Origin: Lentzea atacamensis
Lineage (GTDB): Bacteria > Actinomycetota > Actinomycetes > Mycobacteriales > Pseudonocardiaceae
Length of the DNA: 64,000 nucleotides
Direction: 5' to 3'
Assembly (NCBI RefSeq): GCF_003269295.1
Contig: NZ_QLTT01000002.1
Span: 1,116,001-1,180,000, forward strand
The notes beneath the pieces were generated by a model. It saw only the letters and a list, made by a program, of their open reading frames with translations, did no database searches and was not told the origin of the DNA. A program made the position numbers and the translations under genes. The number at the start of each line of letters is the position of its first letter. Position 1 is the first letter of the stretch. Shown here one piece after another: positions 62,227 through 64,000 of the stretch.

Positions 62227-64000
62227 TCAAGGCCGGGGACGGAACACCGTCACGACGACGCGCAGGCCCAGCAGCACGCTGATGATCAGCAGGTTGTAGC
62301 CGAACACCTGGTAGAGGCCGATCTCCGGCACGACCTGCGGCCCACCGGAGGACCCGAGCAGCAGCACCGCCATCACGCCGGCGGTCGCACCCAGGACGGT
62401 CAGCATCACCTGGTGCAGCAGGCCGGTCACGAACGACCGGTCGCGTTCGTCGGCGAAGAGCCGCATCGACATGCTGAGCCGGCCCTGCTCCATCGCGCCG
62501 GTGATCCGGTCGATCCGCCTGGGCAGGCGGCGCAGCATCGGCAGCACGGCCTGGAGCTCCTCGGCCATCGTGCGCTGCACGGACTCCGGCGTCAGCCGCT
62601 CGGAGATCTGCTCGGTGGCGAACGCCCGTGACTCCACCACGATGTTGAAGCCCGGCGAGAGCACACCCAGCGTGCCCTCCAGCGTCGCCAGCGCCCGGAA
62701 CACCGCCGCGATCTCCGGCGGGACGCTCAGCCCGAACCGGGACACGATCAGGAACAGGTCGCCGAACATCTCCACGTCCGGCCGCATGCCCGCGCCGAGG
62801 TGCCGTGCCATGAACTGCCCGAGCGCGCGCTCCAGCCGTTGCTCGTCGATGTCCTCGGGCCGGGAGGTGAGTTCCAGCAACGCGTCCGTCAGCCCGGCGG
62901 GATCACCGCGGTCGATCGCGAGCAGGAGTCGTTGCAGCGCCGCCCGCAGGCTCGAGTCGATCCGCCCGACCGAGCCGAAGTCGAGCAGTCCGAGCCGTCC
63001 GTCGTTCAGCAACAGCACGTTGCCCGGATGCGGGTCCGCGTGGAAGACGCCGTCGAGCATCACCTGTCGCAGCACGAAGCGCAGCAACGTCCGCGCCAGG
63101 CCCTCGTCCTCAGCGGTACCGCGCAGGGGCACGCCGTCGAGCCGGTCCATGACGAGAACGCGAGAAGTCGACAGGTGGACGTGCGGCAGCCCGACGGAGG
63201 TGTCCGAAACAGCTGCCACCGCCGCGATGTTGCGTGCCTCGACCTTGAAGTCCAGCTCCTCCCGCAACGCCGCAGCGAACCCCGCCGCCAGGTCCCGCAC
63301 GCCCAGCGCCGAGCCCCACCGCGTGCGCTGCAACGTCTCAGCCAGCCGGGAGACGATGTCCAGGTCGCCCTCGGCCACCGCTCGCACGCCAGGTCGCTGC
63401 ACCTTCACCACGACCTCCGCGCCCGACTTCAGCACGGCCCTGTGCACCTGCGCGATCGAGGCGGCGGCCAGCGGCGTCTCGTCGACCGACGCGAACGCGT
63501 CCAGCCCGACCTCGGCGTCGAGCACCGCGCGGACGTCCGCCCACTTCGCCGGTGGAACCTTGTCCTGCAACAGGCTGAGCTCCTCGACGAACTCCTCGGA
63601 CAGGAGGTCGGCACGCGTCGACAACACCTGCCCGAGCTTCACGAACGTCACTCCGGCGTCCTGCAACGCGAGTCGCAACGACCTCGCCAGCCCGGCGGAC
63701 GACCGTTCGCGGCCGCGCAGGTAGGGCCCGAGGCCGTGCCGGAACGCGATCGCGGTGATCCGCGAGTACCTGCGCGTGCGGGCGATGCGGCGCCGCAGCA
63801 TGCCCCACCACTCCGTCGGCGGCGGGATCGAGCCGGTCGGCACGATGATCTCCGCGAACGCCAGCAGCCCGATCACCGTGAGGATCGACAGCCCGAGCTG
63901 GAGGGTCACCAGCCCGGCGGTCGGCTCGACCGTGGTCTCCCCGAAAGCGCTCGACGCGACCGACATGGCGAGCAGGCAGGCCAGCGCGGTGCGGATCAGG
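62227..64000 (-). CDS. ABC1/UbiB atypical kinase (5' end beyond window)
   Basis: This ADCK/UbiB-type kinase-like ATPase is linked to quinone or isoprenoid-lipid metabolism at the membrane. The KxGQ signature is in TFVKLGQVLSTRADLL; VVVKVQRPG gives the ATP-binding lysine, FHADPHPGNVLLL and LLDFGSVG the catalytic and metal-binding loops. Two hydrophobic segments at the C-terminus anchor it, and an N-terminal segment (LVTLQLGLSILTVIGLLAF) is also hydrophobic. ATG 63966 is a possible start, but the frame stays open to the window edge with hydrophobic residues, so the true start is probably off-window. Confidence 0.9.
   Translation of the reverse strand, partial: LIRTALACLLAMSVASSAFGETTVEPTAGLVTLQLGLSILTVIGLLAFAEIIVPTGSIPPPTEWWGMLRRRIARTRRYSRITAIAFRHGLGPYLRGRERSSAGLARSLRLALQDAGVTFVKLGQVLSTRADLLSEEFVEELSLLQDKVPPAKWADVRAVLDAEVGLDAFASVDETPLAAASIAQVHRAVLKSGAEVVVKVQRPGVRAVAEGDLDIVSRLAETLQRTRWGSALGVRDLAAGFAAALREELDFKVEARNIAAVAAVSDTSVGLPHVHLSTSRVLVMDRLDGVPLRGTAEDEGLARTLLRFVLRQVMLDGVFHADPHPGNVLLLNDGRLGLLDFGSVGRIDSSLRAALQRLLLAIDRGDPAGLTDALLELTSRPEDIDEQRLERALGQFMARHLGAGMRPDVEMFGDLFLIVSRFGLSVPPEIAAVFRALATLEGTLGVLSPGFNIVVESRAFATEQISERLTPESVQRTMAEELQAVLPMLRRLPRRIDRITGAMEQGRLSMSMRLFADERDRSFVTGLLHQVMLTVLGATAGVMAVLLLGSSGGPQVVPEIGLYQVFGYNLLIISVLLGLRVVVTVFRPRP

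Overview
The window is high-GC actinobacterial DNA. It most likely comes from a Pseudonocardiaceae-type organism (Lentzea/Saccharothrix-like; this is inferred from gene content and style). Supporting features are a WhiB1 regulator, the fused E1/E2 2-oxoglutarate decarboxylase Kgd, nickel superoxide dismutase with its protease, a DUF6104 gene, many GTG starts, and several genes that appear to be leaderless (a TANNNT hexamer 6-7 nt before the start codon). Both edges cut genes: whiB1 at the left and an ABC1/UbiB kinase at the right.

Layout. 1-7.3 kb: whiB1 behind two CRP-type sites, a lipid kinase, secreted trypsin, a DUF574 methyltransferase, a secreted GH28 pectinase with a LacI-type operator, a DUF5684 membrane protein, and a coupled acetyltransferase/histidine phosphatase pair. 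7.4-13.2 kb: a large secreted alpha/beta hydrolase, the divergent sodN/sodX pair, an RmlC-like epimerase and malic enzyme. 13.3-18.1 kb: a multi-PAS GGDEF-EAL protein converging on a BpsA-like aminopropyltransferase. 18.2-21.5 kb: a four-gene glycine-betaine/choline ABC importer. 21.5-24.9 kb: acetyltransferases (one an internally deleted remnant), a MarR/haloalkane-dehalogenase operon and an IclR regulator. 24.9-26.4 kb: an ECF sigma factor coupled to a membrane anti-sigma-like protein. 26.4-33.2 kb: a tightly overlapping histidine-utilisation operon, hutH-hutU-M20 amidohydrolase-hutF-hutI, which converts histidine to glutamate with an M20 enzyme in the position of HutG. 33.2-44.3 kb: a regulator, subtilase, aldo/keto reductase, polytopic membrane protein, DUF6104, kgd and an ATP-grasp protein. 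44.3-53.6 kb: a fused ABC exporter, an ABC-2 system, two small coupled genes, and an MFS exporter with its TetR regulator. 53.6-58.6 kb: two decayed genes around alanine dehydrogenase, then a glycine-riboswitch operon gcvH-sdaA that together with ald handles glycine, serine and alanine carbon and nitrogen. 58.6-64 kb: HxlR fused in frame to an HNH remnant, a structured RNA array, a DedA protein, and a winged-helix/membrane-protein pair with a 19-bp palindromic operator.

The most notable region is 59455-59854 on the minus strand. Three tandem units each fold into the same duplex: a short CCCG/CGGG clamp, an asymmetric internal loop with conserved strands, and an inner helix whose sequence changes while pairing is kept. 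The internal-loop strands resemble the Ro60-binding helix of Y RNAs. Two units carry a circularly permuted tRNA-like module whose acceptor stem is closed by a small loop, as in bacterial YrlA RNAs. The array lies just upstream of a broken reading frame whose first residues (MAKFNT) resemble actinobacterial TROVE/Ro60 proteins. No intact Ro60 gene is in the window.
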